Of a stretch of 7,842 nt of DNA, positions 1 through 5,472 are shown piece after piece (positions within the stretch are counted from its first letter, which is position 1; each line of letters starts with the position of its first letter). The translations under genes were made by a program, and so were the position numbers. Location: positions 1-7,842 of the forward strand of contig JAEEKO010000055.1 in NCBI GenBank assembly GCA_016282415.1. The letters are read 5' to 3'. This DNA comes from Caryophanales bacterium (GTDB lineage Bacteria > Bacillota_I > Bacilli_A > RF39 > UBA660). The notes beneath the pieces are model-generated. The model was not told where the DNA came from, made no database searches, and saw nothing but the letters and a program-made list of their open reading frames with translations.

Positions 1-395
1 GATACTTTACTATTTTCAATGATTAAATCTTCTACCATTCCTTCTTTAATTTCTAAATTGGGAAGAGATTCTAATTCTTCAATCATTGCTTTAGGATAAG
101 CAATTTTATCTCCTTGTGCTCTTAATGATTGAACTGCTGGTCCTTTAGCGCTATTAAGCATTTTTATTTGTAAATGGGTTTTATCAGCAATTTTACCCAT
201 TACTCCACCTAAAGCATCTATTTCACGAACAACGATACCTTTGGCACTACCACCAATATGGGGATTACAAGGCATATCGGCAATATTTTTTAAATTACTT
301 GTTAATAATAGTGTTTTATGATTTTTTACGGCAGCAGCATGTGCAGCTTCACAACCAGCATGACCAGCTCCGACTACGATAATCTCATAATCCAT
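1..395 (-). CDS. mnmG: MnmG (GidA), tRNA uridine-5-carboxymethylaminomethyl modification enzyme, N-terminal part
   Basis: This is the first 131 codons of MnmG; the gene runs off the left edge of the window. MnmG is a cytoplasmic FAD enzyme that works with the GTPase MnmE to install carboxymethylaminomethyl (or aminomethyl) groups on U34 of certain tRNAs. The translation begins MDYEIIVVGAGHAGCEAA, an N-terminal beta strand plus the GxGxxG dinucleotide-binding loop (residues 9-14). The family signature PCNPHIGG is at 42-49, followed by AKGIVVREIDALGG (51-64) and the SLRAQGDKIAYP segment (90-101). An AAGGTG Shine-Dalgarno (402-407) lies 6 nt before the ATG, which supports this start; a second ATG 4 nt upstream is out of frame and hits a stop. 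The gap to the upstream GNAT stop is 15 nt, so the gene is probably co-transcribed. The family is usually about 620-640 residues long, so roughly a fifth is visible. Confidence 0.96.
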   Translation of the reverse strand, partial: MDYEIIVVGAGHAGCEAAHAAAVKNHKTLLLTSNLKNIADMPCNPHIGGSAKGIVVREIDALGGVMGKIADKTHLQIKMLNSAKGPAVQSLRAQGDKIAYPKAMIEELESLPNLEIKEGMVEDLIIENSKV

Positions 396-410
396 CCATT
401 TCACCTTCTT

Positions 411-911
411 TTATACTTCTTTTTCATAATAATTATATTTTCCAGGATAATCGTCATAAACAAATTGTCCTTTATAAATGTAACCTAATTTTATAAATAA
501 ACGGTTCATTTTATCATTTGATACTTCCGTATCACTTTTTAATATTTCAATGCCTTCTGCTTTAGCTTTATTTAAAGCATATTCCATTAATTTGGTTGCT
601 ATATTATTTTTGCGATACATTTGAGGAATAGCTAAACGATGTATAATATAAGCCTTTTTATGAGAATTTTCAATAACTTCATCATATTCTTTAGTATCTT
701 CCATTATTGATATAACGCCTTTAATGCTATTATCATCAACATATTTATATAGATTATTTGTTGTAATATCTTCCTTAATTCGATCAATTGAAGGATAATC
801 TTCTTCGGTTGACCCCCATTGAGGATTATGTTCATCTCTCATTTCTTGCTTAATATCGTCCATAATATTTACAATTTCATATAAGTCATTTATATTTGCG
901 TTTTCAATCAT
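411..911 (-). CDS. GNAT-family N-acetyltransferase, substrate unknown
   Basis: A 166-residue protein with the features of a single-domain GNAT acetyltransferase, which transfers an acetyl group from acetyl-CoA to an amine. The acetyl-CoA loop (motif A) is in HRLAIPQMYRKNNIATKLMEYA (91-112), where RKNNIA stands for the usual R/Q-x-x-G-x-G/A. The first loop glycine is replaced by asparagine. The following segment (DTEVSND..M..LF.KLGY, about 127-144) matches the C-terminal strand and helix of a common Firmicutes GNAT subgroup that carries a DTH..N..M pattern; the usual His is Glu here. An N-terminal QW...YP pattern (31-40) also fits that subgroup. The substrate cannot be read from the sequence. 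The ATG lies 2 nt after the stop of the upstream serine-hydrolase gene, and its GAGAG-type ribosome site falls inside that gene, so the two are probably translationally coupled. No signal peptide; expected to be cytoplasmic. Confidence 0.88.
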   Translation of the reverse strand: MIENANINDLYEIVNIMDDIKQEMRDEHNPQWGSTEEDYPSIDRIKEDITTNNLYKYVDDNSIKGVISIMEDTKEYDEVIENSHKKAYIIHRLAIPQMYRKNNIATKLMEYALNKAKAEGIEILKSDTEVSNDKMNRLFIKLGYIYKGQFVYDDYPGKYNYYEKEV

Positions 912-913
912 AA

Positions 914-1696
914 TTAATTCTCTCTATTAATATCTTCTAATATTTTTGCAACTTTATTTATAAATTCTTCTTTATAATCAAATTTATTTATTTGAGTTAA
1001 TACAAACATGTAGTATGGTTTATCAGTATCAACATATCCAGTTTCATGATAGTTTATGTCATATTCACCATATTTTCTAACATATTTATCATTTTTGATA
1101 TATTTTACTGATGGATTTAATAAATACTGTTTAATTTTTTTACCATTTTCAGTACTATCTATATATTTTTTTAATTCTTTCCAATAAATAATCATATCTA
1201 AACAGTTTGTTATTCCGTATGAATCTTTACCTTCAAGAGTGTGAAGGGCTCCAAGACATTTACCATATTCAATTAGTTTGTCTTTTCCAACATATTTTAC
1301 TAATTTTATATATGCAGTATTATCACTTTCTACTAAACATAGTTCTATTAGCTTTTCAATAGAATATTTTGTATCATCTTTTTGATTTTTTATTACTCCA
1401 CTACCATCAAATATATCGTCTTTAGTAACTAATAATTCTTCATTTAAATCAATTTTACCTTCATCAACAAGTTTATAAATAAGTAAACAAACTAATATTT
1501 TGATAGTACTTGCAGAATAAAAACATATACCTTCATTAAATGACAATACATTATTATTCATATCTTCATAATAAAAAGCAACTTTATTACCTTTTAATGC
1601 TTCTTCTAAGCAAAGATTATACAATTCTTTTAAATTTTCTTTAATATTTTGATTATCTATATTTTCAAAATGATTAGTAGTTAATTTAAATTCCAT
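914..1696 (-). CDS. Class A beta-lactamase-like serine hydrolase, no signal peptide
   Basis: A 260-residue protein with the class A beta-lactamase / penicillin-recognising serine hydrolase fold. The nucleophile motif S-x-x-K is STIK at 63-66, followed by a hydrophobic helix as in class A enzymes. The second motif SDN is at 124-126 in VESDNTAYIKLV. The third motif, normally KTG, reads ETG at 218-220 in YHETGYVD, so the conserved basic residue is replaced by Glu. The omega loop is short; I cannot place a clear E166-x-x-x-N equivalent, although E155 (HTLEGKD) is a candidate. There is no N-terminal signal peptide or lipobox, so as called the protein would stay in the cytoplasm, which is odd for a beta-lactamase. 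An AGGA site 4 nt before the ATG overlaps the mnmE stop and supports this start; the gap to mnmE is 6 nt. Resistance should not be inferred. It may be an esterase, a peptidase or a non-catalytic relative. Confidence 0.82.
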   Translation of the reverse strand: MEFKLTTNHFENIDNQNIKENLKELYNLCLEEALKGNKVAFYYEDMNNNVLSFNEGICFYSASTIKILVCLLIYKLVDEGKIDLNEELLVTKDDIFDGSGVIKNQKDDTKYSIEKLIELCLVESDNTAYIKLVKYVGKDKLIEYGKCLGALHTLEGKDSYGITNCLDMIIYWKELKKYIDSTENGKKIKQYLLNPSVKYIKNDKYVRKYGEYDINYHETGYVDTDKPYYMFVLTQINKFDYKEEFINKVAKILEDINREN

Positions 1697-1702
1697 AATA
1701 TC

Positions 1703-3064
1703 CTACTTTCCTAAACAGAATCTTTTAAACATTTCATCTAGTAGTTCTTCTTCATAAGTTGTTCCATTTATTTTACCTAATTCTTCCCAAATATTTTTTA
1801 TATCTAATTCAATCATATCAATAGGAAGATTATTATTAACAGCATTTTCAATATCATTTACTTTATCTAGACAACTATTTAAAATATTAATACTACGAAC
1901 ATTACTTAAATAAGTTGGATCTTTAGTATTTAATTCTTCTATGTTAAATAAGGATATAATTTTATCTTTTAATAAATCAATACCAATATTTTTTTTAACA
2001 CTGATTTCAATAATATTATCTTGATAATTACTTAATAATGTACGATCTAAATTTGAATCTAAATCAATTTTATTAATAATGATAATAAATTTTTTATCAT
2101 TTACTTTGTTTAATAATTCCTTAATATCATCAGTTAAAGGGTCATTATTATTTAACATAAATAATATTAAATCAGATTCATCAATTAATTTTAAACTCTT
2201 TTCAACACCAATTGCTTCAATGACATTATCGGTTGATCGAATACCAGCAGTATCAATAATATTTAATGGAATGCCATTTAAAATAATATTCCCTTCAACA
2301 ATATCCCTTGTCGTACCCGCAATATCCGTAACAATTGCTTTATCTTCCTCAATTAAAGCATTTAATAAACTACTCTTTCCAACATTTGGACGACCAATAA
2401 TTGAAGTTTTAATACCTTCTTTAATAATTTTACCATTCTTTGATTCTTTTAAAATTTCATTAATTTTATTTTTCAAATTAGTAATTTTAGGTAATAAAAC
2501 ATCATTGGTAATAATGTCAACATCATCATATTCAGGATAATCAATATTAACATTAATATTTGAAATAATTTGAATCATATCATCTCTTAAATCATTAATT
2601 AAATTTGATGTCTTACCACTTATTTGATTAATTGCCATTTTACGTTGAATATCAGTTTTAGAATCAATCATATCCATAACTGCTTCAGCTTCAATTAAAT
2701 CAATACGACCATTTAAAAAGGCACGTTTCGTAAATTCTCCTGGTTCTGCTAAGCGACAACCACGATGTAATAATATTTCTAATACTTTATTAGTAACTGC
2801 ATAACCACCATGAGTATTAATTTCAACAACATCTTCTTTAGTAAATGTTTTAGGTGCTCTCATAACACTTATTAAAACTTCATCAATTTTTTCATTATTA
2901 TCCACAATAAAACCATAATTAATTGTATGAGAATCAACAGTTGTTAAATCTTTACCTTTAAAAATGTTATTTACAATATTAATTGCTTCACTACCACTAA
3001 CACGAATTATTGATATAGCCCCTACTCCACTAGCGGTTGCAATTGCGCAAATTGTATCATCCAT
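1703..3064 (-). CDS. mnmE: MnmE (TrmE), tRNA-modification GTPase
   Basis: A complete 453-residue MnmE of the usual family length. With MnmG it modifies U34 of tRNAs that read split codon boxes. The N-terminal folate-binding domain includes AIATASGVGAISIIRVSG (7-24), VVEINTHGG (79-87) and RLAEPGEFTKRAFLNGRIDLIEAEAV (104-129, given here only as a landmark). A helical domain carries an inserted G domain with G1 GRPNVGKSS (224-232), G2 TDIAGTTRD (246-254), G3 DTAG (271-274) and G4 NKID (331-334). The C-terminus ends in CLGK (450-453), the conserved C-x-GK tail whose Cys belongs to the family signature. The start has an excellent GGAGG site 6 nt upstream. The 28-nt gap after jag holds a terminator-like hairpin, so this gene may get less transcript than the genes before it, or may have its own input. 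It is followed closely by the hydrolase gene, not by mnmG. Confidence 0.98.
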   Translation of the reverse strand: MDDTICAIATASGVGAISIIRVSGSEAINIVNNIFKGKDLTTVDSHTINYGFIVDNNEKIDEVLISVMRAPKTFTKEDVVEINTHGGYAVTNKVLEILLHRGCRLAEPGEFTKRAFLNGRIDLIEAEAVMDMIDSKTDIQRKMAINQISGKTSNLINDLRDDMIQIISNINVNIDYPEYDDVDIITNDVLLPKITNLKNKINEILKESKNGKIIKEGIKTSIIGRPNVGKSSLLNALIEEDKAIVTDIAGTTRDIVEGNIILNGIPLNIIDTAGIRSTDNVIEAIGVEKSLKLIDESDLILFMLNNNDPLTDDIKELLNKVNDKKFIIIINKIDLDSNLDRTLLSNYQDNIIEISVKKNIGIDLLKDKIISLFNIEELNTKDPTYLSNVRSINILNSCLDKVNDIENAVNNNLPIDMIELDIKNIWEELGKINGTTYEEELLDEMFKRFCLGK

Positions 3065-3078
3065 ATTAATCCTCCTTT

Positions 3079-3102
3079 AAAAAAAGAAGAGTCTACTCTT
3101 CT
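3079..3102 (-). terminator. Hairpin plus T-run at the jag/mnmE junction (possible leaky terminator)
   Basis: On the minus strand AGAAGAG and CTCTTCT (arms within 3085-3102) can pair around a TAGA loop that contains the jag stop codon. The stem runs directly into seven T residues (3079-3085). This is the form of an intrinsic terminator but the stem is short, about 7 bp with three G-C pairs. It sits just before the mnmE ribosome site. I infer partial termination that lowers mnmE expression relative to jag; no activity can be shown from sequence. Confidence 0.5.
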
Positions 3103-3704
3103 ACATATTTAATAACAATATGACGATGAGGTTCTTCTCCTTCACTTTCAGTTTTAATATTTTTAAAGTTATTTAAAACATCATGAACAATCTTTCTTTC
3201 GTAAGAATTCATATCATCTAAAATAACATCTACTTTAGTTTTTTGAACTTCTTTAGCAATCTTTTTAGCATGATATTCTAAATTACTTTGTTTTTTATCT
3301 TTATAGTTTTCTACATCTAATAAAATGTATGGATATAAACCAGTATTTGTATAAACCATTTGTTTAACTATATTTTGTAATGCAATTAAGGTTTGACCAT
3401 TTTTACCAATTAAAATCGGATTATTATTTGAAAACATTTTAATATTAATTTGATTATCTCTAATATTACTTTCAATATTTACTTCTAAACCCATGTTAGT
3501 TACAAGATCTTTTAAGAATGTTGCAATATCATTTTTAACATTATTTAAAGTAATGCCCTTAATAACATAAGATTCAGATTTAAATAATCCACCCTTTTTA
3601 GTTTCATACTTAAATAAGCATTCACTTTCTTCACATTTTAATTCTTTTAATAATTTTTCTTTTAACTCTTCTTTATTCTTTCCTTCAAATACTGTTAAAT
3701 TCAT
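3093..3704 (-). CDS. khpB: KhpB/Jag, RNA-binding protein (Jag_N, KH and R3H domains)
   Basis: A 203-residue protein with the three-part Jag layout. The N-terminal Jag_N domain (about 1-50) contains the KGGLFKSESY segment; a KH domain carries the loop IGKNGQT (99-105); an R3H domain at the C-terminus has SYERKIVHDVL (167-177), with R170 and H174 as the signature Arg and His, and ends in EPHRHIVIKY. In Firmicutes KhpB binds RNA, often with KhpA, and is linked to cell elongation and division; its place next to yidC (spoIIIJ) is the standard one and gave the name 'SpoIIIJ-associated'. Length is close to the 205-208 residues common in Bacilli. The ATG is 10 nt after the yidC stop, preceded by an AGGTAGTG stretch, so translation is probably coupled. 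Cytoplasmic. Confidence 0.95.
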   Translation of the reverse strand: MNLTVFEGKNKEELKEKLLKELKCEESECLFKYETKKGGLFKSESYVIKGITLNNVKNDIATFLKDLVTNMGLEVNIESNIRDNQINIKMFSNNNPILIGKNGQTLIALQNIVKQMVYTNTGLYPYILLDVENYKDKKQSNLEYHAKKIAKEVQKTKVDVILDDMNSYERKIVHDVLNNFKNIKTESEGEEPHRHIVIKYVEE

Positions 3705-3714
3705 AATTCACTAC

Positions 3715-4674
3715 CTACTTTACTATTTTTTTCATTAATAAATTTTGGAAAATTGCAAATGTATTTGTAACAATCCAATACAACAATATTGCTGTTGATA
3801 AGTTAATTGATGCAACCCCAATCATAATAATCATCATGTATGTCATCATTTTAGTTTGAGATTGTGGATTAGGCATTCCTTCAGCAACTGGCATTTGAGT
3901 GCTTTGTTCTTTCATAATATTACTAAATGAGAAATATGTTGAAACAAGTACTAACACAATTATTATAATATAAAAATAATTGTGAGCACTAGTAATACCT
4001 TTAATAGGAGTCATACCTAAATTCAATTTAAATAATGAATCTTCAAATACAACTGGAATACGATAAATAGCTTCTAAGAATGCTAAGAAAATTGGTAATT
4101 GAATAAATGCAACTAAACAACTTGATAATGGATTAATCTTTAATTCTTTATAAACCGCCATCGTTTCTTGAGATTTCATCATCATGCTTTCTTGATCCGT
4201 TTTATTAGCATATTTCTTTTCTATTTTTTGTAATTTTGGTTGAGCTTTTTTCATATTAGCTTGTTGTTTTGCTGTACTAATACTGAATGGTAATAAAATA
4301 ATTCTAATTGCTAAACCTAATAACATAATAGATAAACCAAAGTTATGTAATAAGTAACCTAATTTTAATATTACAAATGCTAATGGTTTAATAAATGCTG
4401 ATTCCCATAATCCAGTATATCCTTTTTGAGTAGCTTTGAAATTTTTGCAATCAGGAAGTTTATCCATTTTAAAGCTAAGATTCTTTTCATATTTTTCATA
4501 TAAATCTAATACTTCTTTATTTTCTGGTTTACATAAGATATTATCAGTTAAATTTTGACCAGTTGATTTAATAGGAATTGTTTTCTTATTATCTTTTACA
4601 TATTTAGTACATCCTGATAATAGTAGTATTACAAATATCAGTGAAAGTACTTTAAAAACCTTATTATTATTCAT
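3715..4674 (-). CDS. yidC: YidC/Oxa1-family membrane protein insertase (lipoprotein type)
   Basis: A 319-residue YidC that inserts and folds membrane proteins, alone or with SecYEG. Residues 1-22 form a lipoprotein signal peptide ending in the lipobox LSGC, with C22 as the lipidated residue. The insertase core starts near 90: a first membrane segment (about 96-131, with the groove Arg at R124 in IRIILLPF), a cytoplasmic hairpin rich in Lys and Gln (135-180, including PKLQKIEKKYANKTD), then membrane segments near 185-207 (IQLPIFLAFL), 233-252, 277-290 and 291-312. I chose the ATG at 4674, not an in-frame ATG 21 nt upstream, because a GGAGG site lies 6 nt before it and the signal peptide then begins MNNNKVFK. 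The start overlaps the rnpA stop by 8 nt. The external segment between C22 and the first membrane helix is about 70 residues and has two extra Cys (C48, C76); that is longer than I expect for the family. Confidence 0.95.
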   Translation of the reverse strand: MNNNKVFKVLSLIFVILLLSGCTKYVKDNKKTIPIKSTGQNLTDNILCKPENKEVLDLYEKYEKNLSFKMDKLPDCKNFKATQKGYTGLWESAFIKPLAFVILKLGYLLHNFGLSIMLLGLAIRIILLPFSISTAKQQANMKKAQPKLQKIEKKYANKTDQESMMMKSQETMAVYKELKINPLSSCLVAFIQLPIFLAFLEAIYRIPVVFEDSLFKLNLGMTPIKGITSAHNYFYIIIIVLVLVSTYFSFSNIMKEQSTQMPVAEGMPNPQSQTKMMTYMMIIMIGVASINLSTAILLYWIVTNTFAIFQNLLMKKIVK

Positions 4675-5002
4675 TTTTATCCTCCAGTAATTCAACTAAG
4701 TAATTGTTCATTTCTTGATAATTAATTGAATTAACGTCTTTCCTTAACATTATAATATAAAAATTATCATTATTAAATAATTTTTTATTACTATCAATTA
4801 TATTCTTGGTTTGACGTTTTAATTTATTTCTTGTTACTGCATTACCTAATTTTTTAGTAATTGCAATACCAAATAATGGAATAGAAGAATTATTAGGATT
4901 CTTTTTATAATAGATTACAAAATATTTATTACGATTAAATTTACCGGTGTGGATAACATCAGTAAATATATCTTTATCTTTAATAATTTCATATTTTTTC
5001 AT
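4667..5002 (-). CDS. rnpA: RnpA, protein subunit of ribonuclease P
   Basis: A 111-residue basic protein that pairs with the RNase P RNA to remove 5' leaders from precursor tRNAs. The diagnostic RNR motif is present: KKLGNAVTRNKLKRQTKNII (50-69), with GNAVTRN and the following KR matching the family's conserved RNA-binding helix. The N-terminal ligand-binding strand FVIYY (28-32) and the later strand FYIIMLRKDV (81-90) also fit. Length is within the family's 105-120. The start has AGGAGAA about 5 nt upstream. It follows rpmH with a 42-nt gap that holds a terminator-like hairpin, and its stop overlaps the yidC start. rpmH-rnpA-yidC is one of the most conserved gene strings in bacteria. The RNase P RNA gene itself is not in this window. 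Confidence 0.96.
   Translation of the reverse strand: MKKYEIIKDKDIFTDVIHTGKFNRNKYFVIYYKKNPNNSSIPLFGIAITKKLGNAVTRNKLKRQTKNIIDSNKKLFNNDNFYIIMLRKDVNSINYQEMNNYLVELLEDKNE
4681..4685 (-). promoter_or_regulatory. Shine-Dalgarno that sets the yidC start
   Basis: GGAGG on the minus strand, 6 nt before the ATG at 4674. It lies inside the last codons of rnpA and inside the alternative longer yidC frame, which argues that the shorter yidC start is the real one and that yidC translation is coupled to rnpA. Confidence 0.8.
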
Positions 5003-5018
5003 AACAATTCTCCTATAG

Positions 5019-5045
5019 AAAAATAACCACTAAATTTTAGTGGTT
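5019..5045 (-). terminator. Hairpin plus T-run after rpmH (leaky terminator or attenuator)
   Basis: AACCACTAAA (5025-5034) and TTTAGTGGTT (5036-5045) are perfect inverted arms around one central base; in RNA the outer seven or eight pairs would form a stem closed by an AT loop. On the minus strand the stem is followed by ATTTTT (5019-5024). The right arm overlaps the last base of the rpmH stop codon. It lies between rpmH and the rnpA ribosome site, so I infer that it trims most rpmH transcripts and lets some read through into rnpA. Confidence 0.62.
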
Positions 5046-5170
5046 TATTTATTAATTAAGTTTTTACGACCTTTACTTCTTCTACTATTTAAAATATTTG
5101 ATTCTTTTCTAGCAAAAAAACCATGTTTTTTAGCTTTTTTACGATTATTTGGTTGATAAGTTCTTTTCAC
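5045..5170 (-). CDS. rpmH: Ribosomal protein L34 (bL34), GTG start, shortened
   Basis: A 41-residue very basic protein with the L34 pattern: (M)KRTYQPNNRKKAKKHGF at the N-terminus and RRSKGRKNL near the end. L34 binds 23S rRNA in the large ribosomal subunit. The start is GTG at 5168-5170 with a GAGGTG site 6 nt upstream; the overlapping ATG is out of frame and hits TGA at once. The middle is unusual: family members such as that of Bacillus subtilis have about 19 residues from the Arg after HGFRx to the Arg of KGR, including a conserved N-G-R. Here the same stretch is 15 residues (RKESNILNSRRSKGR), about four fewer and without N-G-R. The frame is intact on both sides, so this is a real deletion or a lineage trait, not a frameshift. 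It is the first gene of the leftward operon. Confidence 0.95.
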   Translation of the reverse strand: MKRTYQPNNRKKAKKHGFFARKESNILNSRRSKGRKNLINK

Positions 5171-5175
5171 ATTTG

Positions 5176-5182
5176 CCACCTC
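5176..5182 (-). promoter_or_regulatory. Shine-Dalgarno for the rpmH GTG start
   Basis: GAGGTGG on the minus strand close before the GTG at 5170. With the MKRTYQP-like N-terminus it fixes a GTG start that an ATG-only reading would miss. Confidence 0.75.
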
Positions 5183-5200
5183 ACATTCAAAATCGTTCTT

Positions 5201-5229
5201 ATTATATTATCAACACCCATAAAAGTCAA
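5201..5229 (-). promoter_or_regulatory. Sigma-A type promoter of the rpmH operon
   Basis: Reading on the minus strand, -35 TTGACT (5224-5229) and -10 TATAAT (5201-5206) are separated by exactly 17 nt. That is five of six and six of six consensus bases, the best promoter in the window. The transcript would start near 5194 and have a leader of about 25 nt before rpmH. The spacer contains a DnaA-box-like 9-mer (TTATCAACA, 5207-5215), so DnaA could influence this promoter. Confidence 0.85.
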
Positions 5230-5248
5230 GAATATTTGCTTATTTTTT

Positions 5249-5284
5249 AGTTATTCACAATAAATTGTGGATATGTGAATAACT
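5249..5284. repeat. Inverted repeat formed by two DnaA boxes
   Basis: Perfect 11-bp inverted arms AGTTATTCACA (5249-5259) and TGTGAATAACT (5274-5284), separated by 14 bp that contain a third box on the minus strand. Each arm contains a complete TTATTCACA box, so this is a paired DnaA site. Confidence 0.75.
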
Positions 5285-5320
5285 TTATTAACATGTGTAT
5301 AAAAAAAATAGTAAAAATTG

Positions 5321-5349
5321 TTGATAACTCGCATTTTTTACGTTATTAT
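5321..5349 (+). promoter_or_regulatory. Probable dnaA promoter, overlapped by DnaA boxes
   Basis: -35 TTGATA (5321-5326) and -10 TATTAT (5344-5349) are 17 nt apart, each five of six consensus bases. Transcription would start near 5356, giving a leader of about 115 nt to the TTG start. A DnaA box (5319-5327, minus) covers the -35 element and the perfect box (5361-5369) lies just past the expected start point. I infer repression of dnaA by its own product, as known for Bacillus subtilis and Escherichia coli. Confidence 0.6.
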
Positions 5350-5461
5350 AACTAATAAATTGTGGATAAACATGTGCACAAGTATGTGAATAAAAAATAA
5401 CACTTTTATTTGAAAAAATATTGTATTAAAATGATGTTAGTTAAAGTTATACACAGTAAGC

Positions 5462-5468
5462 GGGGTGA
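5462..5468 (+). promoter_or_regulatory. Shine-Dalgarno that sets the dnaA TTG start
   Basis: GGGGTGA, close to the GAGGTGA core that pairs with 16S rRNA, ends 4-5 nt before the TTG at 5473. No comparable site precedes the upstream in-frame TTG or ATG codons. This decides the dnaA start. Confidence 0.8.
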
Positions 5469-5472
5469 TATT

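Larger units (their letters stand above)
5207..5455. other. oriC, upstream DnaA-box cluster (rpmH-dnaA intergenic)
   Basis: At least nine 9-mers match or nearly match the DnaA box TTATCCACA. Plus strand: 5207-5215 (TTATCAACA), 5251-5259 (TTATTCACA), 5447-5455 (TTATACACA). Minus strand: 5266-5274 (ATATCCACA), 5274-5282 (TTATTCACA), 5294-5302 (TTATACACA), 5319-5327 (TTATCAACA), 5361-5369 (TTATCCACA, perfect), 5385-5393 (TTATTCACA). Weaker copies are at 5285-5293 and 5374-5382. Most on the dnaA side face the same way. The position matches the upstream half of the bipartite origin of Bacillus subtilis. Box density is far above chance even in DNA this rich in A and T. These boxes also cover both divergent promoters. 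Confidence 0.92.

Noticed and set aside
914..1696. Calling the hydrolase an antibiotic-resistance beta-lactamase
   Set aside because: There is no export signal, the KTG motif is ETG, and the catalytic omega-loop Glu is uncertain, so resistance is not supported.
2079..2540. Plus-strand open frame of 153 codons
   Set aside because: It lies fully antisense to the well-conserved GTPase domain of mnmE, has a low-complexity hydrophobic translation with no family resemblance, and no ribosome site of note.
4675..4695. Upstream ATG giving yidC seven more residues
   Set aside because: The extension contains the GGAGG site for the downstream ATG, and the lipoprotein signal peptide is of normal length only from the downstream start.
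5410..5472. Upstream extension of dnaA by 21 codons
   Set aside because: It crosses a DnaA box and lacks a ribosome site; the extra residues (KKYCIKMM...) do not look like a DnaA N-terminus, whereas the TTG at 5473 has a strong Shine-Dalgarno and yields the usual length.
5171..5472. CRISPR-like array or small RNA gene in the intergenic region
   Set aside because: The short repeats are 9-bp DnaA boxes with irregular spacing and orientation, and no spacer/repeat pattern or structured RNA is visible.
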